Made by a program: the position numbers and the translations under genes
Assembly (NCBI RefSeq): GCF_907165205.1
Contig: NC_058191.1
Location: forward strand, 21,222,064 to 21,286,063
Source of the DNA: Coccinella septempunctata
Taxonomy: Eukaryota; Arthropoda; Insecta; Coleoptera; Coccinellidae
Length of the DNA stretch: 64,000 bases
Direction: 5' to 3'
In this document: one piece after another, positions 1-12,059 of the stretch
Layout: each line of letters starts with the position of its first letter
How positions within the stretch are numbered: position 1 is the first letter of the stretch
The notes under the pieces: generated by a model
Told to the model about the DNA's origin: nothing
The model's database searches: none
What the model saw: the letters and a program-made list of their open reading frames with translations, nothing else

Positions 1-190
1 TAAGACTTTCGATACATATAATATTTGGTAGATGGGAAGATTGATGCTGCAAATAATCCTTTATAAAATGGACATACCCATTGACAAGAAGGTTTTTCTT
101 ATAATTGCCAGCAAAGGAAAATTCAGAATTCTACATCGAGGTATATACAGTGTCTATGAAAAATTTCAGTTCTAATGTTCTTTTCTCTTA

Positions 191-814
191 TACCTCAATT
201 ACACTCAGCCACTGCCACTGCCACTCGCGCTGCCGGAAATATTTCCCGAAATACTTCTGCGGCAGTATCGAAGGCAGTGAGTATTTACACTCTGCTCCAT
301 CATTTCTCTCGCGGCCAAGTTTCGGCAATGACGGATGAAGAGATAATTGCAGCATTTTTTTTTTCGCCTTCAATTCCTCAATTGGAATATCCCCCATATT
401 CCGACTGATCCTTTTCCAGGCGTCGTGAACCTTATGTTTGATTTTATGGGCTTTGTCGCTTTTATCCCATATCACCCTTTCACCTTCTATGAGTTCTAAT
501 AGCATAATGATTTTTTCATTGTTTCACTCTGTCGTGGACATTTTTCCCAATAATATTGATTTGATATATTATATTGATTATTTTCGAAACCCTTCGCCGC
601 TTACGTTGAGAGCAGCAACCCGGTTGAATGTAAACACGTACTGCCGCTCGCACTGCCGGTCCTTTGACTTCCGCACGAAAAACCGCCAATTTAGGGAGCG
701 TAGGGCAGCGCGAGTGGCAGCGGCAGGAGCAGGAGAAGTGTAGTGATTACATTCTCATGCTGCCCACTTCCCTGCTCACTTCCCTGCTCTTTGCGGCTGA
801 GTGTAATCGAGGTA
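191..814. mobile_element. Non-autonomous PIF/Harbinger-type element
   Basis: Both ends carry an inverted repeat beginning TACCTCAATTACACTC on the left and its near-complement on the right (one mismatch in the first 16 bases). The element is flanked by TTA at 188-190 and 815-817. A 3-bp TTA/TAA target duplication is characteristic of the PIF/Harbinger superfamily. GC-rich subterminal motifs of the type GGCAGTGGCAGTGG and their complements recur near both ends. The only coding trace is a MADF-like fragment on the minus strand. No transposase was seen, so it presumably relied on an autonomous relative. Confidence 0.72.
346..505 (-). pseudogene. MADF-domain fragment
   Basis: The translated segment reads like a MADF (Myb/SANT-like) DNA-binding domain, with LIEGERVIWDKSD followed by AWKRISRNMGDIPIEELKAK. 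The spacing of the aromatic/DKSD block, the AW...I block and the EELK block fits that family. MADF/Myb-like proteins are the usual accessory DNA-binding proteins of Harbinger transposons, which agrees with the surrounding TTA-flanked inverted repeats. The reading frame runs on into the terminal repeat without a family-like C-terminus, so this is a truncated remnant, not a host gene. Confidence 0.55.
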
Positions 815-817
815 TTA

Positions 818-1199
818 TACGTGGCTACACAAACATAAATATTTGAATAAATTGATCTTATGCGAATATTAAAATTGAGTCCCCATCAATTTCACCAGTG
901 ATGCTCAGAGACAAAATTATGGAATCGGATGCAATAATATTCCTAGAAATGGCAAAATTATAGAATTGTTTCCGCTCATTGTTATTATAAAGAGTGATTC
1001 ATTGGTAATTGGGCGACAGCTAAGGGTAGATAGAGGATACTGAGGTGATAATTTATAATCAAGATATGATGGTAGAATGTTTCCGAAAATCAAGGATCCA
1101 ACATCTATTCTACAAAACATATGAACCAGCAAATCAGGAGGCGGAGAGAAAATAATGGACAAGCCAATGGATCAAGGGGATGTCGATCAACCTGTCACT
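818..1199. other. No recognisable feature
   Basis: AT-rich sequence without recognisable coding, repeat ends or RNA genes. Confidence 0.5.
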
Positions 1200-1830
1200 T
1201 GTGCCAAATCGGGAAGGAACACAAAAAGAAAAGAGGCGGTAAAACTGTATCAGTATTTCGAACGAGCTATCTCTACAGAGATTCGAATATATGCCGGAAA
1301 CAACTATCGGAAGTTCTAAATCCTTAGTTGGGGAACGGAACAACAGCTGGATGAAGCAGAGGGTCATAGAGTATTGACGCATACATATGGTCTGCAACAC
1401 TCGAATAGGGCCATCTTGGTGCCTACCAGTTTACACACAAACCAATCTCTAGGATTTTCTAGAACCAATCTGAGATCTATTATGGCGGTTTTCACGGGAA
1501 ATTGTAGGCTTAGAGCTCACTTACACAAACGCGGCATCGTCAATGAAACACTCTGCAGGCTTTGTCTATAGAAGTTGAAACCGATTGAGAACATCCTCCG
1601 TGACTACCAGACGGCAGACAGAGTCGGACTTGAAATATTTGCTATGTGGGTTGTGGGCTGTGTATTCAAATAATTTAATAATGTCAATCTTGAAATCTTT
1701 GGTTCTCTCAAGCTGGATCTAAAGGAACTCAAGAACCATCCCCCTTCTTTCCTTAGTAAGATGGGGCCGGAGGGGCGAGTTTTTAGCTCTCTGAGCTTAT
1801 TTGTGTGCCACAATAGATCGCTTTGGTAGC
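1200..1830 (+). pseudogene. LINE RNase H and 3' tail fragment (Jockey/R1-like)
   Basis: Around 1374-1571 the plus strand encodes SRTNLRSIMAVFTGNCRLR and then HLHKRGIVNETLCRLC, the C-terminal hallmark of the RNase H domain of insect LINEs: a leucine/arginine helix, TG.C.L, then a CxxC. Sequence before and after continues LINE-like in other frames with stops, including a C-terminal tail rich in Glu/Leu. No reverse transcriptase lies upstream, so this is a 5'-truncated, decayed copy. The exact ends were not found. Confidence 0.6.
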
Positions 1831-3743
1831 GGTGGCATATCTGGTGGATCCGACCAAAATACCCAATATTCTGAAATCTGTATGGTAATTTTGAAAATTA
1901 TCCACTGAAATGACCCCCTTGACTTCCAGATTTAAGGCTACTTTTGTAACTCTTTCTGAAGGTATTTGAGAGGTATCATTTATGTACGTATTTAATGTAT
2001 TCTATCTATAGCAAATATAGATAACCATTCCGAGCAATTTTATAGCAAAGCGTTCCAAGAGTTACGTGAACGAATAATTTCAATTGGTCACGATCAAATT
2101 CTCTTGCCGGTTCGTCTTCTTTTGCTTCAGATGTTATGCATGAATTCTGTGACCTTGACCTGACATAGTTGGCATTGCTGTCATTGCGTGGCTCGCCTTC
2201 AGCGAACGACTCGTTTTCTAAGAATCCACTTTCCAAAAAAATAAGTGAAAAGGAGGAAATTCAAATTCATATAATATATCAATTTGTTTTAAGTAAAGTA
2301 ACAATCGATTCAAACTAAACTACGTCTGAAATTTTCATGATATGGGTCGAATATGGCGAATGAGAATACCATTCCTTATAGTTACTCAAGGTTGTTATAT
2401 GTTTATAAAGAATAATATTCAGCATGATGCACTTACAGACGAAGTATTCGGCATTTTGAATGATCAAGCCCGGCACATAATCCTATCCACTATCTACCTC
2501 TCAGGAAAGCTTATATTCAAACTACACAGATTCCAAAACCAGAAAGTCATTTTGCTTCCAATATTTAGTTGATAATGACTTTCCTATGCGGAAAGCTAAT
2601 GATTTGCTTATCTATGAAGGAAATTCTAAACCACATATCGAATGAAACGAAATAGTGATTAGTAAAGAAAGTACCTTTATATTGAATGTAGGTGGAGATA
2701 AAGTGAACCAGAGCAACAAAATAATGCGAAATTCGATATCAATTCGAAATCATTGTGGTTGGGTTCTTTAGCTGATTATTATTTTCCGAACTTTTCTATG
2801 TAGGTATTCTATCTAGATGAAATAATTGATGGTCATAACGATGCAGTTCATGAGAATATTGGTCCAAAATGAGACTGAGGATGATGATTTAGTAGATCAT
2901 GTATTTTCAAATTTTCTCCATTTTCATTTCTTTTCCAAGGGACCCTCATCATTTAATAACTCATTGAATAGCAAAATTATTACAGAAATGTGTATTAGTA
3001 GATTCAAGAGTAAACCTTAATTTAATAGAGGAATGTCGAATATGGTAAACTATTTTGTTTTAGGGATATAAGCAAAAAACTTCAAAGAAATGAAAACAGT
3101 TCAGTGTTATTACTAATCCTTTATACCTTATAATTAACAGTCTTTTATCAAATATATTGATACACAACATAAAGCCGTACACAAAAACAATGCACAACAA
3201 ACAACAAAATCACAAATGATCATTTGTAACTCGACTTACAGAATATGAAATAGATATCCATATATGGAATATAAGGATAAGACATTATCAATAATGACAT
3301 CGAAAACACTTGAATTAAGAATTGTAGCAAATGAAAGAAATTGCAATTCACTTGCAACATTCACAGATCGAAGTATCAAATTTTGGACTAGCATAATCAT
3401 AACGAGCTCAGAGCCTACACAATATGCACTTAATCCAACCATTTCACTATTATCCGTGAAAAGGAGTATTTGAGAGAACATAAATTCTGCATTGGCAGAG
3501 TTGGGAGATACTTGGCCCAGCAACCATCAACTCATCAGGTTCACTCTCGGGTTCACTGTCGTCATTAAAATGGATGTGAAATATTCCATAATTTGGCACC
3601 ATATTTGGATTTCTATATTAGTTCAAACTGAATTACCCTTATTTTTTCAAGTGACAATATTTTAATTACAGACGCTAACGAAATAATAAAATGAACATTA
3701 TATCGACATATGTATTCAATAGTATAACACTTATTTAGAAGTA
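1831..3743. other. No recognisable feature
   Basis: AT-rich, probably intronic or intergenic. Only short open frames without recognisable motifs were seen. Confidence 0.5.
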
Positions 3744-5175
3744 CAGGGTGGGCAAAATTCGATGGGATTGAATGGCAGCTCTGTGACCGCAAGAGCTAGG
3801 GAAAAATAGACGGTACGTTTCCGACCTCAATTTTCAAAAGATTGTAAATGGACAAAACCGCATCCCTCTATCTTCTTTTATTTTCAAGTTATTAGTGAAA
3901 ACTCATTTTTTGCATCTATTTCGTAGAGTATCAGTGATTTCGAAAAACAAATGTTACATTCTACAGACACTTTTTCATGTAGAGTGGCAGTGGCGTAGTT
4001 AAAGATTTTTTTAGTCCGCCATTTCAGAGATACAGTGATAACTTTTATTTTGTAAATATAAACCCTGTGTTATTTTTACATATTCCAGTCCTTTATTTTT
4101 TTCTGATTCGGAATATATAACATACGCCGTGTCTCTGATTGTCAAAAATTTGTTCGGTCTAGTAGTTGGCAGGTCATTTCATTGATAATATGAAAATGAA
4201 CTTTATGCTCCTAAATTGTGTCAGATTATTAAATGACTTAATGACACAGGCTTTGCCTTTAGCGGATTTCCTTAGGTTAATAAACCTAATTGTCTGAATA
4301 ATAATTCAGATATTGAAATTGTAACAACCTTATAGATTTCAATGAATAAACCTTATTATTATTACTAATATGAGAGACTTTGAAGTTTCATTCCGGATAT
4401 TTGAAAAGATTTTATGCAATATAGAATCAATCACTTTATTATTATTTATCGCCCTTTTTACTATATCGGAATTTTGTTTAATTTCTGCACAGAGGCTTCT
4501 TCTATCCCCTGCCGTAAATGCTTCCGTGATGTCAGAAGTGTCTGTCACTTTTTCTCGCACTCGGTGGGAACTCAGGGTTTAAAATGAAAAAGAGTTGAAC
4601 AGAATTTAAAAAAATTTAAAATCTCGACCGAAGACAATGAGTAATATCACCAAAGGAATAAAAACAGGACCGCATTTCTAATAAATGAAGAATGAAAACA
4701 TGAATTCGTCCGGTTCCTTCATTGTTGTATTATGATCGAAATCTGACCTTGCATTCCAGAGTTATGGCTATCGCAAATTCAGGTCAATATTCATGAATCA
4801 CCCCGTATCTCCGAAACTACCTTAGGATACAGAACAAGCAAGTTTTCTGACAGGCCTGGATGACCTGCATTCACAATTGGGCTATGGCCAACGATTCATG
4901 AAACACCCGGTATATGAAGTAATCATGAAAATTTTCATAATTACCTAATTTCCCGACCATCTTCTGGAATATACGGAATGTATATCCAGATTCAAAATCT
5001 CTCATAACCTGACACAACATAAGAGAATAAAGCCCATTATCGCAATCTTATAATCAATGAAAATGACTTGCCAACTTGACCTAACTAGTTCTTGAGTTTT
5101 TTTTATTGGAAGAACAATTAGAGATACGATTTATATGTATTATATATTTTGAATCAGAACAAAATGTGGGACTCG

Positions 5176-5303
5176 AATATGAGGGGCTCAGAACTGAAGT
5201 GAACCAAGTCCATCACCAATTAATTGGTGATAAACAACTTCTAAGCCATTCATCTCAAAACTAGGCTGAATGGACTTCGCTTTAGCTCTGAACCCCTCAT
5301 ATG
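5176..5303. repeat. Small inverted-repeat unit
   Basis: ATATGAGGGGCTCAGA at the left pairs imperfectly with the complement of TCTGAACCCCTCATAT at the right. The arms are ~40 bp with small gaps, around a centre containing CCAATTAATTGG. This is the form of a short MITE or foldback. It has no coding potential. Confidence 0.45.
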
Positions 5304-5329
5304 TAAAAATAACGTAGGATGCTAGGATG

Positions 5330-5668
5330 TTGAAATGAAAACATTATGCAGACACTTTTTTGTTAGCAATCAAGTGGCGTACTATGATTTTTTCCTTAAG
5401 GTTTATTTGCTGAGCTATAACATAAGGTTGTGTGTTTTCTTATGAATACAGTAGTTTAAAATCACTTAGAGAGAATCGCCATTTTTTTATAGTTTCAGAA
5501 ATATATCATACATCAGCCTCAGTGCTTCTATGTCATTTAAAATTACTGTTTCAATAAGAAAAAAATACATGTTAATGTTGTAGCGCAGCAAGTATACCTG
5601 TTGAAGAAGCATAGTACGCCACTGATTTGCTATCAAAAAAGTGTCTCTATAATGTTTTCAATTCAACA
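5330..5668. repeat. Inverted repeat around AGACACTTTTTT arms
   Basis: The left arm, with GCAGACACTTTTTTGTTAGC and then GTGGCGTACTATG, is matched in inverse by the right arm, with CATAGTACGCCAC and then GCTATCAAAAAAGTGTCTC. Each arm is ~75 bp around a ~190-bp spacer. A related stretch lies at 3945-4000, which suggests one repeat family in several orientations. Confidence 0.5.
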
Positions 5669-5877
5669 ACCTAGCTCAAACAGAAACGGAGATAATGACC
5701 AAAGTTGAAATTTCAATTCCGACCTATGACTCGAAAACAAAAGAAGATAGAGGAATGCAGTTGATGGCATTATAAGTTTGTAGAAAAAAGACGACTGTAA
5801 TGTGCCATGCATTTTCCTCCATCTCGTTGGGTTGAAAAAGTTGTAGCTCAGGTATCACAAATTTTGTCCACCCTGTA

Positions 5878-6777
5878 GGTACATACATTTTTGTCGTAAA
5901 ATCCAGTGATATAGGTAACATTTTTTGGTTTTTAGTCATGAAGCAAACATGCTGAAAACGGCAAACCGAGAAAGTGAATGATGATTTTTTCGAAGTCGTC
6001 GACTCTCCCGCGTTGGAAAATAAAGTTGACATCTTCATAGGTATATGTTGAAACAGATAGATTAGTTTATTTCCGAGTTACAATCACAGTAAGAATTCCT
6101 AAAGAAACAGTCAACAGATCCTAACATTTTCTCACTACCATGAGATCAAGAACAAAAACAAATATTCCACAAAATACCGATAAGTAGGCACTGATAACTT
6201 CACCCTCTCATTCACGCCCGCAAGGTATTCATTATCAGGGGGCTTCCGATTGTGATTTCCAGTCGACGACCTCGGGCCACACGATGCTTAATAACACTCA
6301 TGACCAGCAAGCTGGACTTAATACCGACAGAATGGAAAGTGAAAATGAGCCGATAAAGACCCGTTCAGCGGAACAAGGAAGGCTTCCAAAACATTTGTGG
6401 TTGGGAATTATGCGAGGGTGTCGGCCGTTGAGGGGAAAGATAAGAAATCATGATTCTAGGTTCTGAGACCTGTAATACTCATGATGAGCTTCACAAATTT
6501 TTGTTTGTACATTTTCCCGAAGTCAAATATGTGAGAAACTATAATCGAGCAATCCAGATTCCAATTCGTATTTTCAAAGTAGCAATGCACTCTATTAAAT
6601 GACTAAATAATGCGAATGCGAAAAAAATTTTCCGGAAGAGAATGCCCTCTGCCAAGTGTTTCGCGAGAATGGCGAAATCCAGAAGAACTGCTGAGGACGC
6701 GTTCATTCTATCATTGTCCACATTATCTCAGCTACTTGTCAAGCTTTAACTCGCAAGAATCCGCTTCATTTACAGGC
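5878..6777. other. No recognisable feature
   Basis: Small ORFs only, with no motif I recognise. Confidence 0.5.
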
Positions 6778-7474
6778 TTTTTTTTGTGTAGCAGGGGGAA
6801 AATCTGCAAGTCAGACGAACCACCCTCTCCTGAGGGGGAACAAGTGTGGGGATTTTAACTCTCCTGAGCACGAGGCCCACTAAAATCCCTTAACTGCTTC
6901 TTGAATAATGGTTCCGGGCATTTGCCTATAAACCGTTCATTTTTAGTCGGTTTTCTTCTCGAACACTATCGTGCTGGGATTCATGTGTTTATCCTCTATT
7001 GGATAACACTTTATTGGATTTTTCAATAAGTTTCTGTTCTTATTTTAATCTCTTTTTAATTGATCTCTTGGTCTCCTTCGGTAAATTCGCATTCTCCTTT
7101 TATCTTCTTCTGGGTCGTAGTCCACTAGTCTCCTAGTTCTTGATTCGGATGGTTTTTCGCTGTTTCGAATAATTTCTCGGCTATTCTGTTCATAAATTCC
7201 GTTATGTTTTCCCATTTTAGGTCCCTATAATGCCCGTTTGCACCGTTTCGCTGGTAACCATGGTTAAACTAATCGACGTTTAATATTAAAACGTTGCTTA
7301 GCGGTTGACGGTTTGCACCGTGGAATCATAATCGTTGTTTACTTTAATCATTGATAGGTTTGGCAACACCACTCACACCATAAAAAATTCAAAATTTCAG
7401 CCAAGCACATCATAGAAGATAATTTAAAAAGAAAAAGAAGTCAAGGTTTTCTGACTAGACTTCTGTTGTCAAGG

Positions 7475-7830
7475 TGGGAAATTTGAACATTTCTTTTGGA
7501 GTTTCGGTGTTGTGTTTTGAATATTTGAAGTGCGAACATGGATAGCATCAACACATCCTATTACTCGAGGAAAAAGAGCCTTCTTGTGAAAGGACTGTTG
7601 AATTTGCACTATATCCTCATCTTTGGTCATTGTAATGAATTCGGAATATAATTTACCAATTGCTTATGAAACTGCAGCAATAATTCTTGATACTTTCGAT
7701 ACATCTATATTTATGAAATTATCAACAGAAGCCAACTGACCAGCACTAGCATAAAACCGCAATGTAGGTAGCAATTGATTTATTGGGTCAACAATATTAT
7801 TTCTGAAATATCTATATATGTATAATATAA
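7475..7830 (-). pseudogene. Harbinger transposase fragment
   Basis: The minus-strand translation gives LLPTLRFYASAGQLASVDNF, then VSRIIAAVS, a stop, AIGKLYSEF, and then FPRVIGCVDAIHVRT. These are conserved blocks of the PIF/Harbinger DDE transposase, the last holding the first catalytic aspartate (CVD). The second Asp and the Glu were not found downstream: the frame closes after ~20 more residues and the element ends soon after. It is a truncated pseudogene. Confidence 0.72.
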
Positions 7831-7863
7831 CTAATTATTAAATTCCAAATCATTCTCCATATA

Positions 7864-8757
7864 GGGGAGACTGGGGAGGGTTGATACGTTTTTTGGAATT
7901 TTTATTCTGGAAACCCAATTATATGAAGTGGCAGGACTTTTCTTATATTATATAATTCTTCAATTAATCGTTCAACAAAATTAATATAGAAGTCTCAAAA
8001 CATAAACATCTTATTCTGTACAGAACGTTGAACACAAAAACATGCAAACTGTCTCAAGCCTCCCCACATATGGGAGGATTGATACGATGTACTGGGAGAG
8101 TAATCGAGAGGATTATTAAGCTCAGTAGGTAGGTCAGCAATGATACTGGCTTGCTTTGATCCCAAAGGTGTAGAAAAATCAGGAAATGGTCAGTTAGTCA
8201 CTTCCACACAAGAAAAGTCGACCTTGTTAAATACATGGGGATTGTACGGATAAATTCCAGTTTTTAAAAATCGCTTTGATATGTTGGATGGTGAAAACGC
8301 CTTCATGTAGGCCTATCCAACTAGCTACGGAATATTTTTTGAAGAAGATACATGTATCAGGCCTTTCCACGACAAATGTATCAAACCTCCCTGAAAGCAA
8401 TTTTTCAAGTGATTTATGTTTTCATCTTGTACTAATATATTTTAAAAAGCGAATAAAACTGTAAATTGAGTAGTTTTATGCATATTTCCCAGTGAAATGT
8501 TTGTTTATGCCGAAGAATTAATGCATGATCATAAAACCCTTAGGTACCTTGAGTAAAAACTTACAATTTCTCACCTCGAAACACTCTTCGTTGAATATTT
8601 CACAAACAAACTACTGTTAGCCTTACAGATTAACGTCACGCAATGCTCTCTGCCAAAGAATAGTGTTCACTAGTATAATACTTTTGAAAACGGCTACAGA
8701 ACGCGGATATAAGCCTGTATCAAGCCTCCCCATGTATCAATGCTCCCTAGTCTCCCC
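7864..8757. mobile_element. TA-flanked non-autonomous transposon
   Basis: The left end is GGGGAGACTGGGGAG and the right end, inverted, GGGGAGACTAGGGAG, between TA dinucleotides (7862-7863 and 8758-8759). The neighbouring tandem-repeat units preserve the empty site CTCCATATATGGC, which confirms a 2-bp TA duplication. TTGATACG and TATCAAGCCTCCCC motifs repeat near both ends. No coding sequence was recognised. The TA duplication suggests mobilisation by a Tc1/mariner-type transposase. Confidence 0.75.
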
Positions 8758-8758
8758 T

Positions 8759-9238
8759 ATGGCAAAAAAATAAACGGTTTCTTTCGTTAAACGAAATCTT
8801 CTGAAATAAGTGAGGTCCATTCTTTCGAAATAATTTCTTCTACGGGGAAAACATCTGAGAAATTCCAAATCATTCTCCATATATGGCAAGAAGAATAACA
8901 CGGTTTCTTTCGTTAAACGAAATCTTCTGAAAAAAGTGAGGTCCATCCTTTCGAAATAATTTCTTCTACGGGGAAAACATCTGGGAAATTCCAAATCATT
9001 CTCCATATATGCCAAGAAAAATAACACGGTTTCTTTCGTTAAACGAAATCTTCTGAAAAGAGTGAGGTCCATTCTTTCGAAAAAATTTCTTCTGCGGGGA
9101 AAACATCTGGGAAATTCCAAATAATTCTTCATATATGGCAAGAAAAAAAACACGGTTCCTTTCGTTAAACGAAAGCTTCTGAAAGAAGTGAGGTCCATTC
9201 TTTCGAAATAATTTCTTCTACGGGGAAAACATCTGGGA
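8759..9238 (-). repeat. 126-bp in-frame tandem repeat in Harbinger transposase exon
   Basis: Near-identical 126-bp units start at 8861, 8987 and 9113. A fourth is split by the TA element (7841-7863 plus 8759-8860). Since 126 is 42 codons, the frame stays open through all units, each encoding variants of FERMDLTFFRRFRLTKETV and then the block ending YMENDLEFPRCFPRRRN. The unit resembles the N-terminal helical segment of Harbinger transposases (compare WDDIEFIRRFRVSKTSARTI at 50754-51034). The duplication therefore arose inside a transposase exon. Confidence 0.8.
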
Positions 9239-9897
9239 AATCCAAATTCGATATTGCCAAGCGCATCAAGATACTCATCAAGTAATATCTCATCTTACAA
9301 ATCATCCATTATTAATTCGAATTTTATATCAACACAAATAGAAAACACAGTTGTCAATCGAATTTGAAGTATTACTTCAATCAACGTTTTAATCGAGCAA
9401 ATTTCTGCGTTTAGTTTAAACAACGTTTAAGGGCCTTATAATCAACGTTTAGGAACGGTGCAACCCGGTTAAGGAATTAAACGTTGTTTAAGAATATAAT
9501 CGTTGTTTAGACAAACGGTGCAAACGGCCATAAATCTGTCTATTCCTGACAAACCAAGGATGTTTTCAGTGGCCTGAATTCTTTTGATATGGCTCTTTGC
9601 CGCGAAACCCCAGGCAACTGATCCATAAGTCAGTTGAGGCCTAGCAACGGCTTTGATTATCTTCAATTTTGTCTCATTTGACATGTGGCTTCTTCTTCCT
9701 ATCAGAGGGTAGAGTCTATTCATCGCTTCTTTCGTTTTGTCGATTGCTTGTTTGATATGACTTTTCCAGGTGAGTCCTTTGTCAAGCGTTATTCCTTAAT
9801 ATTTGGCTTCATTTTTCCAATCGATTTCTTCGCCGTCAACTTCTAGATTCATTGTGGGTCGCAGTCTTCCCTTCTGTAGTAGTATTGCTTGGTTCTT

Positions 9898-11185
9898 TTA
9901 TCCATCGAGCTTGATTTTCCACTTTATGCACCAGCCATTTGTTTCGTCAATCGTTTCTTGTAGAACTCGTTCTATTATTTCTGGGTTTCGGTGGCGAGTT
10001 GCTATGCCTGTGTCGTCAGCATATAACGTTAGCATGGTTCTTGGATTCTTCGGAATATAGTGAATGTATATGTTGTACAGAAATGGCCCAAGTACTGACG
10101 CTTGGGCTACTCCAGCCTCTATATATCTTGTTGTGGAGCATTCTCCTTCCATTTTCACGTAAACATGTAAAATCTTCTATTTTTGAGATAATTCCTGATC
10201 AACTTGCATATTTTGATCGAATATCCATCACATCTCATCTTATATATTAATCCTTCATTCCATACTCTGTCAAATGCTCTGTCTTGTAAAACAAGACCCG
10301 TAGCTTGTTTATTTCGGAATCTCTCTATAATGTATTATGTGAGCCTTAATAATTGTTGAATGCTCTCTTCTGAACTTGTCCTGGTGGTATTAGTTTCAGA
10401 TTTTCGGTTTCCTCATTTAGCCTTGGCTATAATTCTTTCTACTACTTTTCCTAACGCCGATAGTAGATTTATCGGTCTGTAGTTTTGTGGGAACTTCTTC
10501 TCTTTGAATGGTTTATTGAACACTATGACTTCCGCTGTTTTCCATTTTTCCGGGTAGTGTTCTGTCCTCATAATTCCATTCGCGATGTTTGTTAGAGCAG
10601 CTATACATTTTCTTGGTAATTTCTTTAACATAACTTTCGTTATTTTATCGCTTCTGGGAGCTTTCATCTTCTTCAAACTTAATATAAAAACTTAATTATT
10701 TCCCAGATTTCATTTGGCGATGTTGGTTTGTCTATTTCAACAGCCGCTGGTAATTAATCCATTTCTTCTTCATTTTCTTCAACCAGTTCTTCCAAATCTT
10801 CATTATCGTCGTCTATCCTGTAGGTCATTCTCGATTTTCGTTTTAACGAGTCCGCCAATGCATCTGCCTTATCAGTATTGGTATACGCCATTCCCCTTTC
10901 TCCGTGTAGGGGTGGAATTTTAGTCTTTTCTCCTCGTAGGCTTTTTTGCATTCTACATGCTGAATGATCAATTGTATTCAGTTCTTGAATCCTTTTGTTC
11001 CATCTGCTTGTTCTTAGATCTTTCAGGGCATTTTTCAGAACTTGGCTATGGCGGTTGAGGTTCCTTTTGTCGAGATCATTTTTATTCATCCGATATATTC
11101 TTCTGAGTCTTCGATTTTCTCGTATAAGATCTTTTACTTCTCTAGGCGTATCGCTATAGGGATGACTTGGTTCTGGTCTCTTCAC
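9898..11185 (-). pseudogene. LINE ORF2 reverse transcriptase, decayed
   Basis: Three shifted open stretches together cover the linker and the RT fingers and palm. 10413-10676 gives KMKAPRSDKITKVMLKK and NYRPINLLSALGKVVER. 9898-10158 gives the catalytic box TLYADDTG followed by CIKWKIKLDG. The same blocks occur in copy 2 at ~54.1-54.85 kb, so the two are one family. Frameshifts and at least one gap (~10.2-10.4 kb) exclude function. Confidence 0.75.
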
Positions 11186-12041
11186 TCTTCTCGTGTTTTT
11201 TTCGTAAGCTTTTCGTAATCTCTTCTAGTTTTTTAACTGTACATTCCAGATCCTCCTGAGTGCTTATTGTTGGGATTTCTGTTATTTTCGATTGTATTAA
11301 ATTGCTGTATTTAGCCCAATTGGTATATTCTCTTATTTCCATCAGTTTTTTTCTTGGTTCTCTTCCAAATGTCAATTCTACGGGATCGTGGTTTGAGGTT
11401 GCATCTTCCAAAGTCTCAGTCGAGACTTCTTGAGTTATAGTTTTCAATATCGCGATATCTATTACATCTGATATTCCTATACCAAAAGCAAGATATGTCA
11501 GTAACTCTGGTCCAATCACTATGGCATTTTGTTTTTTCGCGGAAAAATTCTTGAGTTTTTTGCCATTTCTATTCTCTGTTCTGCTGTTCCATAATGGGGA
11601 CTTACAGTTGAAATCTCCGATGCAGATTTTCGTGTTTGCTCCTTCCAACATGTTGGTTACCTTCTCTTCCAATAAATTGTTTTGTGGTCGCTTATATGCC
11701 GAGGTAATTTCGACTCTTTGTCGATTTAATTTGGTAACAATCGTCACTGTTTCTGTTTCTCCTTGAGTTTCGTCGGATCTACTTTTGAAGTAGTGTTGCA
11801 GATCTGTTCTCACCAATATTGTAACTCCTCCTCTGGTGTTTGATATTCTGTCGCATCTATTTGTTTCATAATTCATGAAATTCGGTCGTCTGTTCCGGTT
11901 TATTCTTGTTTCCTGTAGGGCTAGAATATTAGGTTGTCTCTCTGATATTATTTCTTCTATCTCGGCTTTCCGAGTGTTGATCCCGTTAATGTTCCACCAG
12001 ATTATCTTGAGGGATTTCTTCTTCATATCCGTTAGGTCCAT
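11154..12041 (-). pseudogene. LINE ORF2 N-terminus: apurinic-type endonuclease
   Basis: A 295-codon open stretch with the endonuclease/exonuclease/phosphatase fold motifs in order: IIWWNINGI near residue 13, ILALQETR near residue 40, GGVTILVR, then ICIGDFNCKSPLW near residue 140 and SNHDPVEL near residue 220. This domain nicks target DNA to prime reverse transcription. The start at MDLTDMKKKSLK lies just downstream of ORF1, as expected. The frame closes before the reverse transcriptase, which continues in shifted frames. Confidence 0.75.
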
Positions 12042-12059
12042 TAATTCAGTTTACTGAAT

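Larger units (their letters stand above)
3744..5875. mobile_element. TA-flanked inverted-repeat element with CAGGGTG ends
   Basis: The left end reads CAGGGTGGGCAAAATT and the right end, reverse-complemented, CAGGGTGGACAAAATT, each next to TA (3742-3743 and 5876-5877). A TA duplication fits Tc1/mariner-type transposition. The interior holds imperfect inverted arms (4143-4215 against 5010-5098, and 3945-4000 against ~5600-5665), so the unit may be a foldback or two head-to-head copies. A short LINE-like 3' tail ending in AATAAACC and TTA repeats lies near 4345-4366. No transposase was seen. Confidence 0.5.
7231..9530 (-). mobile_element. Harbinger element inside Jockey copy 1
   Basis: The ends are TGCCCGTTTGCACCG and, inverted, TGGCCGTTTGCACCG, flanked by TAA at 7228-7230 and 9531-9533. 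Removing the element plus one TAA restores the LINE sequence, as comparison with copy 2 shows. Subterminal copies of the GGTGCAAAC/AACGTTTA motifs lie near both ends. The interior holds decayed transposase coding sequence on the minus strand, an in-frame tandem repeat, and a further inserted TA-type element. About 1.4 kb remains without the inner insertion. Confidence 0.85.

Noticed and set aside
8737..9198. A 153-codon frame with repeated Phe/Arg-rich units, like a novel repeat protein
   Set aside because: It lies inside the Harbinger element and the unit matches a transposase segment, so it is an expanded exon, not a host gene.
8759..9238. Regular repeats suggestive of a CRISPR-like array
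   Set aside because: Units are contiguous 126-bp copies without spacers, in eukaryotic DNA.
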